Assembly: GCF_028769735.1 (NCBI RefSeq)
Contig: NC_088170.1
Span: 61,785,585 to 61,849,584, forward strand
Origin: Zonotrichia leucophrys gambelii
Taxonomy: Eukaryota; Chordata; Aves; Passeriformes; Passerellidae
DNA: 64,000 bases
Direction of reading: 5' to 3'
Numbering within the stretch: the stretch's first letter is position 1; each line of letters begins with the position of its first letter. Below are positions 27,001 to 38,740 of the stretch, in pieces. The notes under the pieces are model-generated. The model was given only the letters and a program-made list of their open reading frames with translations. It was not told where the DNA came from and did no database searches. The position numbers and the translations under genes were made by a program.

Positions 27001-29499
27001 TAAACTTCATTAAAGGTATGTTCAGTTTCTGTTTACCTCCTCCTCCCAAAGTTTCGGTGCCTAGTTTGAAGAAAGGTCATGAAATTCCTTCTAAGATAAA
27101 TGTTAATTATTAGTTAGCAGAAGCTTTAGCTGTCTATGTTGGCAAGATAGTTGAAATATTTGCAGTACATTTCAATTACAAGATAAGGTGGACTTCACAT
27201 TACTCACATTCTCTTTTATTTAAATTTTCTGAAGCATTCTAAGAGAGTTTTGCTGCATTATTTGCTGTTACTATTATTTTCTTTTATGCTGTTACTATTA
27301 ATTTCTCCAATATTTCTGAAAAAATACACAAAGGCACCTGATGATATCTGTAAAACATGTATTTTTCTGAAACATAAAATAAGTGTGAAGGGAGCATTAT
27401 AAAGAAAGAAGGAGGCATCATTCAGTCTTAGCTTCATTATGCTGTTATTCCTGAACCTGGGAAATATTTATTCTAATAAATGGAATTTTCTGTCTAATTT
27501 CTTGTCAGCAGTGAGTAATGAATGTTCCCATAAAATCCAAAAGTTATTTCTGTTTCCTGAAACCATTAGAATATTTGAAATTAAACTAATATTGGCATGT
27601 GCAAGATGGATTAGTCATGTGACACGTAGGAACAATAAATGTTATGAATTTATTCCATTGCACATGGCAGAGGAACACACAGAATTTCTGGATGAAGAAG
27701 CACATGTTTGATTTGATCCTTCTTTAAAAAAATCCCCCAGCATGAGTAGATGAATGAAGTAATGAAAAGCTTGTATGAATTTTGAAATATGGACAGTGGA
27801 CTGCAGTGTTCCCTCAATTGTGTCACTTGTAGAAGGCAGCAAAGTTATCAACTAAATGTATTTAAAATTACCTCCATAGCTCTGTCCATTTTCACCTTGC
27901 AAAAATAGCATTGCTAATCTAACTGCTCCAAATACTTGTTGTCTACATGCATCTTTAAAGGAGGAAGTGCCCTTTTTGGATTAATGGAAGTGGATATTTT
28001 TTAATCTTCTGTGAAAACATAAAACTAAATTAAAGTCTCAACAATCCTTGTATAACACTCTCCATTCACATTTTGCTCAGTTGCTGATGACAGAGCCATG
28101 AGATCCTCCTAAATTTCATTAAAAATATTTTTCTAATCTATTAATTCTTAGCCATAATCTAGGATAGTATTTTTTAACTGTGTTTGATCAGTGGTACACA
28201 GGGGTCTATTTATTACATGTATGTATGCCCCTTTGTGTAAAAACCTCTAGTAGGCAAGTTTTGCAAAAAATATAGAATACAAAGGTGGCAGATTTGGCAA
28301 AAAAAAAAAAGTCTATTTATTTTTCTTTCAAATGTTGCTCTGGAACTCTTAATACAATGATTTCTTGCTCTTTTGTCAGATAAGCAAAACACCAAGCCTC
28401 AAAAGATATCAAATTTTTGGTTGTGTTTGTGATGTCAAGTTCAAACAAAATTTTAATGCAAACAAACATATTAGGCTTAAGAAAGACTGTTCAGATAATA
28501 ATCCTCAACCAACAGCAAACTATTCAAGTTTTTTACTGGCTTTTAATAAGCAGGGAGATGCTTGAGAATCACTGAATTGTGGTTTAAACTATACTTATAA
28601 CTGGATTTCTGCGTATTAATTTCTAAATTCTGAGGTTTTTAAGTTCAATATCATAAAAAATAGGAAAACAGGAATGACATGTAATAGGAATCTTTTCAGC
28701 CAGCACACTGGATACCTGAAGACAAGATACTCTACATGCTATGTAAGTTCTCAAGGGGCTGAAATTTAAAACAACAATTTGAATGGAATTTTGCTGCAAA
28801 GAATAATCTGTACGTTTATTTTTGTTTTAGTGACATTTTTCTACCAAAACTGAGAACTTTTCTGAGCTTTGCACTGCGATATGTAAGGAAAAGAATTAAG
28901 AGGTTGATGTGAGAAAGTTGGTTGTTAACAGATTGCCAAAAATTACTGTGAGATTTTCCTATGTACAGATGCAGGGAGATGCTCAGCTCCCAGGAAAAAT
29001 ATTTCTATTAGAAAATTTCTCTTTCTTACATAACTAACTAAAGCACCACATGCAGTAGCATACCACTAAAGCATATTAATTGTGCTTTGTATTTTCCCCC
29101 TCTCAAGAATGGCAGAAGCCTATTGCTGCTATCCACAGCAGCCCTTTGTGAACAGATGAGTAAGAAGATTATAGACATTCTACATCTCTCTTACACTTTG
29201 CAGGCTATTAAATGGAGAAAATCAACTCTGAAATAGTCCCTTTACTTCTAGAAGCTTTGAAGCTGTCTGAACAAAAATGTTTCCTGAACCTCTGTTGAAA
29301 GCATCCCTAGTGCAGTGCTGATTGTCCAATAAAAGAGTAGCTCCATGTTTGACATTAGAACCTTGGATTTGGCACAAGACTAAGATCTTTTGGTTTCTAC
29401 TTTTTGCCCAGTTATTTAAGTGACTACTACAGTGAAGAACCTGTAGTCTGATTCAGTTACCAAAAAATAAACTTCTAGAATCCTCTGAAGTGCCCAAGA
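24021..29499. other. Unique AT-rich sequence
   Basis: No gene or repeat family recognised. It includes T-runs (26399-26413), a short inverted repeat at 26536-26557 and featureless frames of 60-90 codons on both strands. Confidence 0.5.
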
Positions 29500-30125
29500 T
29501 TAACAAAACGTATATGCAAGGAGCTGGCAGAGATGATCAGAATGGATATACAAGGACCTGTGGATGAACCAAATCCTTCTGGAGCAATAGCTGAAGTCAG
29601 TCAGGATATTCCTGGGCATCTCAAATGTGACTGTGTACATAAGAAATTGAATGAAACAGCTGATCAGTACAATAGAGCTTGGAGATCTATTAAAGTGACA
29701 CAAGAAATAGAGCTTTCACGCATAGGTCTAGAAGGTGCTCATCCCTTCTGACAGGGATAAACAGAACCAGGGCTTAACTGGTTCAACTATGCTGATGTGA
29801 GAGGCAGCTTTCATGTCTTGGAAGGTGCCACAGGCATCAGTCCCCCAAAATGCCCTGATGCATTTCTGGAATGTTCCACAAGAGAACTGCACATGATCCA
29901 CAGTGCTGCAACAAATCCACAGTGCTGCATCAGGCAGTGTAAAATTCCCACCCAAGGGAGTTTCCTGGATATTCCATGTAAACCTGAATGCATATCAACC
30001 CTTTGAACTCTACATTTCATGGACTTCCTCACCCCCAATGATCAAGACAGCAACTATCAGTTCAACAACAGATATCTAAGCAGCAACAATCAAGTCTTGT
30101 CCCTGGATCCACAGCTAGTGATATT
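29500..30125. other. Higher-GC block with overlapping open frames, nature unknown
   Basis: This block stands out from its AT-rich flanks. Plus-strand frames at 29533-29751 (72 codons) and 29797-30006 (69 codons), and minus-strand frames at 29728-29955 and 29811-30038, are crowded together. None gives a domain I recognise. A 15-bp direct repeat, ATCCACAGTGCTGCA, occurs at 29896-29910 and 29915-29929. It could be a decayed retroposed gene copy, an old retrovirus remnant or a non-coding RNA exon. I do not call it a gene. Confidence 0.35.
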
Positions 30126-31070
30126 TTTCTACTCTTTTTTCTATCCTTTTCCCCTTTCTTTCTTTTCCTTAAGCATTTCCTTTTAGTGTTATACATACCT
30201 CTGTCCATTGCAACCAAAGTGTTCTAAAATAAACCCATATATATATATATATGTTTGTGTATATATGCACTCTCACACACACATATAAATATACAGATAT
30301 AAGTAGAAGTAATTCAGAGTTTTTTCACTTTAATCCATCCCAAAGGAACTACCAAAAAGAACCTGAGTTTCCCTTGCCTTCAGGGGTGGGTTGGAGCAAC
30401 CATTCCATCATTAAAAATATTCATTTTAGTCATTAAAAGGTTGGCATCAGAAAGAAAGAAGTATATATGATGTATCTTTAGGAACTTACTGTAATTAAAT
30501 CCTATTTCTGTTGTAATATAAAGTGATGTAATTATGTTCCTACTACCATTAAAGGATAACTCCCCAGGTGGACACTCTGTTCAATTTTTTTTTCCCTAAT
30601 AATTACATTGCACCCAAAGAAATAATTACACTAGAGGAGAGAAATTACTGCATCATGGCAATATTTATGTTGAAACATGGGAGAATTACACCAGTACAGC
30701 AGAAAAAATGTATTTGAATAATTCTCCTGGGTGATGGGCCTAAGCAGACAAGTCTGGGAATCTGGCATGTCTCTCTTCAACAGGAGAGAGTTTCTGGTAG
30801 AGGTTCAACTCGTGGAGTTTCTGGGCTGGTGATTTCCCTTTTCTCTGTACCACAGTCAGATATGTCAGACACTTGGAAAGAAAATTTTAAGGCTAGAAAA
30901 TTGTTCAAGGAGGTAGAAGTTTCATTGCTATTCATGGAATACTATGTTCATCATTACTGCTTTTCAAGTCTTTTTCTTGAACCTCTGTGTTCCACAGAAA
31001 AACTGAGTGAGGATTGATGTCATCTTCAGGTCATCTCAGGTTTTAGGCAATATTTAGCTAATGAGGGTCC
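30126..31070. other. Unique AT-rich sequence with short (AT)n/(CA)n
   Basis: A (AT)n run at about 30238-30252 is followed by TG/CA-rich sequence to about 30300. Nothing else is recognised. Confidence 0.6.
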
Positions 31071-31304
31071 TACAGAATCACAGAGTAGCTGGGGTTAAAA
31101 GGCACCTCTGGGGTTGATTTGATTCAGTCTCCCTGCCTAATTGGGGACCCCTAAAGCAGGTTGCCCAGGACTGGGAGCAAGCAGCTTTGGAAACTCTCAA
31201 GCATGGAGGCTGCACACCCTGCCTGGGCAATCTGTGCCAGTGCTGTCACCCTCACAGCACAATGATGATGTTCCCTGATGCTCAGAAAGAACCTCTCTTG
31301 CTTT
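31071..31304 (-). mobile_element. CR1 LINE 3' end (right-hand insertion partner at 31584)
   Basis: The plus strand begins TACAGAATCACAGAGTAGCT, the reverse complement of the CR1 3' tail, and continues through the conserved 3' UTR blocks to AACCTCTCTTG. It then breaks off and resumes at 31584 at the matching point of the element. The two pieces are one minus-strand CR1 copy split by an insertion. Confidence 0.9.
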
Positions 31305-31583
31305 GTTGTTTTAAGTTTTTTTTAAGCTTTCTGATGTTTACATTCTTGTAACGAATTTTCTTACATACTTTATGTAAATAACTTATGGTTTTGCATTCTT
31401 TTACAGAAGAAGAGAAATTTAATAGACTGTTTGTTCAGTGTCATTAAAAAGGTAGCACTGTCATCCTCCAACGCACTGTCACTTTTAAAAATCTATAAAT
31501 GTTGGAGTCAGAAATTAAAAGCTATCTTTTTTACCTTGGAAAGTCCAGTATCTGCGTATTTTATTTCGTGTCCTAGAATGACA
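31305..31583. mobile_element. About 280-bp insertion inside a CR1 element, identity unknown
   Basis: It interrupts the CR1 at one point. An imperfect duplication flanks it: AACCTCTCTTGCTTT at 31290-31304 and AACCTCCTTTGTTTC at 31584-31598. Its left end is T-rich, which would be an A-rich tail if the insert reads on the minus strand. A duplication of about 15 bp plus such a tail suggests a retroposed sequence, but I cannot name its source. Confidence 0.55.
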
Positions 31584-31895
31584 AACCTCCTTTGTTTCCC
31601 TTTGTGTCTATTTACTCTTGTGCTGTCCCAGGGCACCACTGGAAAGAGCCTGGCTCCATCTTTACATCCTCCCTCCCCCTGAGCTTTCTAGTCTCTGTGC
31701 TTTATGGTCCCAGTTCTCTCAGGCTTTCCTCTGAGGAGAGATGCTCCTGTCCCTCACTTTTTTGGCCTTTATTGGACTTTCTCCAGCGTGTTAATGTTTC
31801 TCATGTACTGGGGAACCCAGGACTGGACAGAGTACTCCAGATGTGTGTCCCCAGTGCTGAGCTGAGGGACAGGATCGCTTGTTTCTCGTCATCCT
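31584..31895 (-). mobile_element. CR1 LINE, 5' portion of the copy split at 31305-31583
   Basis: The plus strand shows the reverse complement of the reverse-transcriptase C-terminus: GGGCACCACTGGAAAGAGCC near 31632, CTTTCCTCTGAGGAGAGATG near 31724, and GGACAGAGTACTCCAGATGT near 31824. It continues the element at 31071-31304 with the family's normal order. It is 5'-truncated at about 31895. Substitutions and frame breaks make it non-functional. Confidence 0.92.
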
Positions 31896-34717
31896 GTAGG
31901 AGAGTAAATATTTACTTTAAAATATATTTAAATCATTACTCTTAGGACCAGACATGCACAGCAGCGTCACACCCGTACTGTTTTAGATGTGGACAGCTTT
32001 TCATGCTACAAAGAAATGATATTGCCAATAACACCTTATTTAGAATTTTTATTGTAAACACATATGGCTAATTACAATTCAAACACATTACTTTTTTTCT
32101 TTTTATTATTGAATGAATGTTGATCAGTTAGGCAATACCTTGTTTTGATTTGTTCAATTTGAAAGATTGCAGGTTTCACGATACATATAAAGATTTTGTT
32201 ACAGTAAAAAAAGCAAAAAAGATGTGAAGCACATCCATCCTAGATTTAAGAAGTTACCATATTTTTCAAACATATCACTTTGAAAAATAAGTGTTGCTTG
32301 ATCTCCATGCTGAGTTTAAATGAAATTCAATGCATTTGAGGATGCATCTTTTTTGAGTGTGTAAAACATTAACTCAAAAGGCACTGGAATGAACATCATC
32401 AACAGAACTAAAATTCACCTGCAGGATTAGGAAAAAAGTCAAATGCTGGTTGAGTTGTAAATTGAGAAAATATGTCTTTTGATTTATCTTGTTTTTATGC
32501 CCTTTACCAAGGTGAATTAATTGCACATTAATACTTTAGAGAAAATATTTAATGCTGCTGAATCCAGATACCAGTTACAACAATTGAAAGAAAAGGGCAT
32601 AAGAAGTAAACATTTACAGGGAAAAAACCTTCTTTTTTATGACACAACATTGTTGGCACATAGCCCAACATTTTTCCTGATAGGTTTTACCCAAAAAACC
32701 TTTACTTCATGAGTTCTAAAAGCCTGTATGTCATAAGTGTGCCAAATATAAATCAATACCTGCTACTAGCCCTCCAATCCTATTCAAGTAATTGAACTTG
32801 CTATCCATCACTTTTTGTCCCTCCCTAGTAGTACAAAGCTTTATCATAAAGCATACACTGAAAGATGAGTCAATGTGTGTCACTTCAAGTTTCAGATTAT
32901 TGTGAAGACTCAAAAGATTAAACTTTTTTTCATTAGAAGTTGCCTAACGATAGACTTTTAGTGGCCTATTTTTAAAAGTAGATTGCTTAATTTCACTGGA
33001 AGGAACGTAAGTTGTTTGTGCTGCTTAGTTTGTAACACTCACAGACCTATTTTAAGATCTTTTTCCCTGAAATACTTTAGTTTTTGCATGTAATTTCTCC
33101 TAAACCAGCAAAATAAAAATGAGAATCTCTTACAGACCCCAAGATTTCTTCTATCATCATTATGCACGTCAGCATCTTGAACACATTTCTGGGTAAACCC
33201 ACTCCTTATAAAGACAAAGAAGAAAAAACTGTTGGCGGTGAAATGACAGGACGAGGGGAATAGGGTTATCTCTCTCAAGCAAGCAATCACAGATCTCCTT
33301 TCACCATGTTCTTGTGGGCTGATTTATGATCTCTGTGCAGAGCCCATGGCAAACAATTACAGTAACACAGTGCACTCCCCAGAGCAGCCCTGGTGAGCCC
33401 TGCAGCCCCTCACAAGGACTGTGCTCTGAGGTTCTGTGCAGCTGATATCAGGATGAATACATCTGGGATAGATTTAGACCAACTTTATTTCCAGCGGAGC
33501 TGTCCAACTGTTCAAGACTTATTGAAAATCATTCTTATCCCTGAGATAACAGTGATCTATTTATCATTTTCTAATAGATAGAGACCCATGAAAGGGATTA
33601 TGATTCTGTGACAATTAGGAGGAAAGAAAAACAAGAAAAAAATAAATGAAATCCTCAAAGTAAATGGCAGGCTGAGAATGTAAACTAAAATATTGTTTAT
33701 AAACTTTCTCTAACGGCTGTTCACTATTTTCCATAAGTGTATTTTGTTGGAGATGTTTTAACTTCAATAAAATGAAAAAAATCAGGAAGCCCTGATGTGT
33801 TGTGCTCCTTACAAGCTAAATAGAAGGATGAAATCCTCCTGCTGTCCTTCCTGAGAGCAGATGGCAGCACAGCAAAACACCAAAGTTCAAAGAAGAAAAT
33901 CAGCTGTACCTGGTGTAAGGCTGCAGTTTGAACACTGCTGTTTCAACACTGACCAGTTCCACACCCTGGCATTACCAAGAGCTATCCTTACTCACTCTGC
34001 AGTGTGCCTTCCTACAAACAATGAGCAGTTTGCACTATTTCATCCATGGTGTATAACATCCCTGTCCTGCTGTGTTTCCTTGTTTTGTTCACAAATTTAT
34101 TCAAGGGAAGAGGAGAAAAATAACATAGCAAATAGAGTCACATTGATGTGTAAAGTTAAGGCAAGAATAGATAAACCTACTGTGTGGGAAGGATGTAGAA
34201 GGAGCTACTTGAAATTGTTGTATCTCAATAACTGCACATTGACCAGCTCTTGCACTGTGTACTGTGTCTTCCTGCTATATACTACCCAGCCAAATAAAAA
34301 AGTAGGCTTGTCTGTTTTTTATGTTTTTGTATGACAAAGAAATTTCTTGTTTCAATCTGAAATATTTACTTTTTTGTTCCTTCCAGTATTATTCAAAACT
34401 TCACATTTTTTCCATGTCAATTTAACTGAATGATTTTATAAAACGAAAAACAACCTCTTGGATGGATAGGCTGTTAAATACCCATTAAAAATATTTCCTA
34501 CTAAAAAAAAAAAAAATTACTTTCTAAAGTCGAATATTTCCTTTTAGAACTCTGGAATTAAATGTACATTTCATGTGTGCCTCAATTTTTTACTAAAAAT
34601 CAAACTATTCCTTTACATCAGTGAGATATCAAAAAATAAATATATGACTGGAATTTACAGAAAAATTAGAGAAATTATTATGCTCACTTTCTTGAAAAAT
34701 GGTGTAACAAATTGCGT
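31896..34717. other. Unique AT-rich sequence, includes a 157-codon open frame
   Basis: The longest open frame in the window (33861-34334, plus, 157 codons) lies here. Its translation is rich in Cys, Leu and Ser and has no domain, signal peptide or motif I can identify. No splice or promoter context is evident. I treat it as chance. No repeat family is recognised in the rest. Confidence 0.5.
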
Positions 34718-34752
34718 TTAAAAAAAAGAAGAAAAAAAGAGAAAAAAAAAGG
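34718..34752 (+). repeat. A-rich purine tract
   Basis: A 35-bp run of A with scattered G, just before the 3' tail of the next CR1. CR1 does not normally carry a poly(A) tail, so the adjacency may be coincidental. Confidence 0.7.
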
Positions 34753-34765
34753 AATAATCCACTAT

Positions 34766-35172
34766 TTCATAGAATCCTAGAGTCATTTAGTTTGGGAAAG
34801 GTCTTTAAGATCGTTGAGCCAACTGTTAATCCAGCACTTCCAGGTCCAGCACTGGATTGTTTCCCTGGGCAGCCTGTTCCAGTTCTGGGTACCCCTTGAC
34901 ATGGAGAAATTTAATCCTAATATCCAACCTAAACCTTCCCTGGTAAAATCAGGGGCCATTTAATTTTGTCCTATTTCCTGTGACTTGGGAGAAGTGACTG
35001 ACCCCAATGTGGCGAAAACCTCCTTTCAGGTATCTGAGAGCAATTGGGGATCCCCTGAGCCTCCTTTGCTCCAGGCTGAACAATCCCATGTCTCTCTGTA
35101 AGACTTGTGCTCCAGAGCCTTTACTGACTTTTTGTTCATTGGACACGCTCCAGCACCTCAAGTCTTTCTTGT
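34766..35172 (-). mobile_element. CR1 LINE, 5'-truncated
   Basis: The plus strand starts with TTCATAGAATCCTAGAGTC, the reverse-complemented CR1 3' tail. It passes through CCTGGGCAGCCTGTTCCAG (34866) and CTCCAGGCTGAACAATCCC (35070), and ends within the region encoding the reverse-transcriptase C-terminus. A 70-codon minus frame at 34949-35161 is the residue of that reading frame. The copy is about 400 bp long and dead. Confidence 0.95.
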
Positions 35173-36686
35173 AAATTTATTTCTGTTTTATTGTGTTGTT
35201 ACAACTTTTTTGAAAAAGGAGCAGAACATATATTGGACATTATGTTAATATCCCTTGGTGGAGAGTTTCCAGAAGAGCAACATCCTGTGCATGCTTTATG
35301 TGGCAAACATTACAATTTATGAGTCCTCAAAGTTTTATTTTTATTTTTCTAATTTAAACTCATATTGCCATGCATCCTTGAAAATAAATTGGAGTTTTAT
35401 TGACTATATTGACTACACTACTCCCAATGTATGTCCTTTTAAATACTTGTATCAATTTAAAACTTAAAACAAAAAAGGAGAAGTCATTAGAAACAGATTG
35501 AGAGTAGAGAGTAAAGATGGGAGACAGCCAGAAATTAAAGCCCCTGACCTGATTTACAGCTGATTACAGTCAGCACCTCTGGAGCTGGTCATAAAAATAT
35601 TAATCCAAAAGATTTTTTCCTGGGTATTAAATAATATCAGAAATCAGAAGTCATTATTTTATGTAGCATGGTTATTTTGAATTCTAACACAGCTCAGCTA
35701 TGAAAACATCACCTGTTTCTTTTTAAAACTAAGAATTGCCTGGATCTCAGGGTGGGATCCTGAATTGTACAGAAAGTCATGAGCAGGCAGGGAGATAGGA
35801 AAAAAAATTGAGGTCATGGTTTTGATTATTATCTGTTTGCATGGAGTTAAATTCAAATGTCCTAAAGTGTAAAAACAAAAGGAATATACTTGGATAAAGG
35901 GGGAATATCCCTTGGATAAAGGTGGGGAAAACAGCTTGCTTCCCACCAATTTTAGCAAAAGCTTTGATGTTTAATAATTTTTCTTTAATTGTAAAGCATA
36001 CATAAATATATCCTTGCTCTGTCTGGCTCAGGCTGCACCTTATAGGAGTTCACTTTGCACCATAAACCAGGATCCTGAATCATACCCTTGCTGTGTTTCT
36101 GGAAACTTCTTTCATAGATATCACAGGAAATTTTCTGACCAAAGGCAGGCATCTGAGCGTGGTGTTCTGTAGCAATTATAGAATGTTATTTAATTGTTAC
36201 TGTTGAGTTAGAGTTAAGTAAATTAATTGTCTCCTGAAACTGCTGATTTCTGTAGAGCAGCTAGAGAAAACAAGAACCAAGTTCAGATTTTAATGAGATA
36301 TGGACAACTCGGGTCAAAAGAGTCAATGAGTATCATCCCAAATTTTATTTAAAATTATTTGCTTCATGAAAATTACCTGCTACTTGTTTGATAAATTGAA
36401 AAATGAGATGCAAGGAAATCTTTAAGGTCGTATTCACCCTAAATTCAAGTTTACCTTATATTTTAATGCTATACCACTAAGGATAATAATTTTTACCATG
36501 GAAGTTACTATCTTTTTCATTTTGTGAGCATTTCTGAGATCCTTAAATTTGGTTTATTAGAAAAGCAAAGGATATTTTAATTTTGACACTAGACTGTTAA
36601 AATTATTTTTGACTTAATTAATTAAAATCAGTCTTGAAACAAATTGCAATCAGTCTAAAACTGTGATTGCAGGGAATTTTAAATGG
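35173..36686. other. Unique AT-rich sequence
   Basis: I recognise no gene or repeat. The run of TTAATTAATTAA near 36615 is AT-rich unique DNA immediately upstream of the LTR insertion. Confidence 0.55.
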
Positions 36687-36691
36687 AATCT
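36687..36691. repeat. Target site duplication AATCT (left)
   Basis: Exact match to 37974-37978, flanking the solo LTR. Confidence 0.92.
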
Positions 36692-37973
36692 TGTCATGGT
36701 TTGACCAGGAAGAAGTGGGAATTCTGGGAAGCTGTGGTCAAACCAATGAAGGTTTTGGGTTTCATACTGACACCTGGTGTAGCCAGTGGGGTTTGGACAC
36801 ACCTCCGAGAATACACAGGGGTTAAAAGCAAGGCACTGCCCTGGCACTTCCTCTTTGGACCTCGTCGGGCGAGGAGGTCAGATCTCTCTCCCCCGCCCGG
36901 CCCGCTGCTGCTGGGCGGGGGAGGGGCCAGCCATGCGGTAAGGCCTGGGGCCTGGACAGAGGGGGCTTCGGGGGGGGCTCCAAGGATGGAAGGGTGGAGG
37001 AGCCCCAAGAGACATCGAGCCCTCGGGCAGCCAGCCCCCCCCCCAGGAGAGCAGCCAGCCGGGAGGAGAAGGAGGGAGACTGCCCGGCCGCAGCGGCAGC
37101 AGGTGTGGGAGTATCATCGTTCTAAGATAGACAGAGACTGAAACTTTTAACCCTTTCCTTTCATGATTGGGGCCTTACAAAAATGCTAATCCTCCTCGAA
37201 GCTGAATAAGAAGGGAGATGAGAGATGAGATGACTTGGCCCGGAGATTGTGGAGATGATTGGATGGGGAGAGATGATTTGGAGTGGCCTTTTGGCTGGAC
37301 TTTTTCTTGTAGCCATGGACTCAGTTGTTCCTGTGACACAGACTGCATTTAGGGGGAGGCAGTGCCTCAAAACCAGGAGGGTTCATTTGTGAGGACCCCC
37401 CGGCCCCAGGGGGTTGGAAAAATATGGGGGGGACAGTTGTCCCAAAAGCAGAGACTGTGCCTTTTTGGAGTGAGACAAGGCATCCTTGAAAGACCACCCT
37501 AAAAGCAGCTCTGATCCATGTCTCGGTGGTGAGAGCACTGAGCATGGAAGGAACATGTCACAAGCGGCAAATGGACTTTCCGGGCGGTGCCGAAGTGACA
37601 AGGAAGCATCCGAGGTTTTCAGTGTGTTTCCAGAAGCCTATGGAACAAGAAGGACTCCTTTTCCTCTTCATGAACTGCAGTTTGAGTATACTAAAGTGTC
37701 GTGCCGGGCTGGGCAGTTGGTATTTTTGAGAGAATGTATTGGATTGGGAAAGTCAGGGAGTGGGGAGGAGGAAAAGTGGTTTTGTAAGGTTTTCAATTTT
37801 TTTTTTCTTTTCTTTATAGTCTCTCCCTATTTTCCTGTAGTTTAAGTAATAAAGTGGTCTTTATGTTTAAGTTAGAGCCTGTTTTGCTTATTCCTGGTCA
37901 CATCTCACAGCAGACACCAGGGTGAGGCATTTTCATGGGGGCACTGGCTCTGTGCCAGGCTCAAACCATGACA
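36692..37973 (+). mobile_element. Complete solo LTR of an endogenous retrovirus (1282 bp, ERVL-like)
   Basis: It starts TGTCATGGTTTGA and ends TCAAACCATGACA, a perfect 13-bp terminal inverted repeat with the canonical TG...CA ends. The 5-bp duplication AATCT flanks it exactly. A 5-bp duplication is typical of ERVL-class integration. The first third is very GC- and CpG-rich (36860-37110), consistent with a U3/promoter region. A polyadenylation signal AATAAA at 37848-37853 lies 125 bp before the 3' edge and sets the plus orientation. No internal genes are present, so the provirus collapsed by LTR-LTR recombination. Open frames inside (36683-37141 and others) are not genes. Intact ends, exact duplication and retained CpG suggest a fairly young insertion. 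Confidence 0.96.
37848..37853 (+). promoter_or_regulatory. LTR polyadenylation signal AATAAA
   Basis: Canonical hexamer followed by GT/T-rich sequence (GTGGTCTTTATG), as expected at the R region of an LTR. Confidence 0.75.
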
Positions 37974-37978
37974 AATCT
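37974..37978. repeat. Target site duplication AATCT (right)
   Basis: Exact match to 36687-36691. Confidence 0.92.
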
Positions 37979-38740
37979 CTTTAACATTATAATTAATTTA
38001 TGAAATTTAGCAGGATAAACTTTGTATTTCTGAATTATAAGTACAGAATTTTTTGTATTTTTGATACGTAAAGCATGCAGTGATACTTCTATGAAAATAC
38101 CTGTTTACTTCTGAGCTGTAGTGACATTATGCAGAAATTGTGCTATTACTTGTGCTGACAAAAACTAACAGTATATCTAGAAATATTACATGTTTATAAT
38201 GAAATTATTCTATATAAGATCTGCATTGGTTACAGGAGGCACAGCTGTGGTCTGGGTGTAAAGGACAGGGCACATCTTCAAATTATTGTGGAATTTTACT
38301 TTGAAAATTCACCTTACACTATCAAATGGTCATCTGGGGATCACATAAGTTCTGGTGTTCAAAAAATTTGGAAGCTTATAATAGAATGAGATTTCTGACT
38401 GCTCCAAGATTTGAAGATTTCTAGTGGTTTCTGGCAATTAATTCCAGTGTATTTATTACCAAGAAGCATAGTACTTCACAGGTTTAGATGTAAATTTAAT
38501 GATACTTTGTGAGGAAAAACTTCAGGTGCAGGTCTGGGGAATATAGTCTCTTCCTGCCCTACAAATTTAATGTTTCTATGAAACATTTCTATGAAAACTG
38601 CCAAATACTTACCCTGACTTTTAAATGTTTGATTGTTTTAAAATTAATTTACACATTATGGACTTAGACGTTTGGCTTTGCAGGGAGGGTTTCTTCAACA
38701 CACGGTGGACTCTTGATTTTCTTTATGTGTCCTGGGCAGC
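37979..38740. other. Unique AT-rich sequence
   Basis: No gene or repeat recognised. Confidence 0.55.

Noticed and set aside
30236..30300. (AT)n and (CA)n run as a regulatory or Z-DNA element
   Set aside because: The runs are short and interrupted, and look like ordinary low-complexity sequence.
36683..37845. Cluster of open frames of 62-152 codons on both strands
   Set aside because: They lie inside or across the edges of the solo LTR and reflect its GC-rich composition and lack of stops, not genes.
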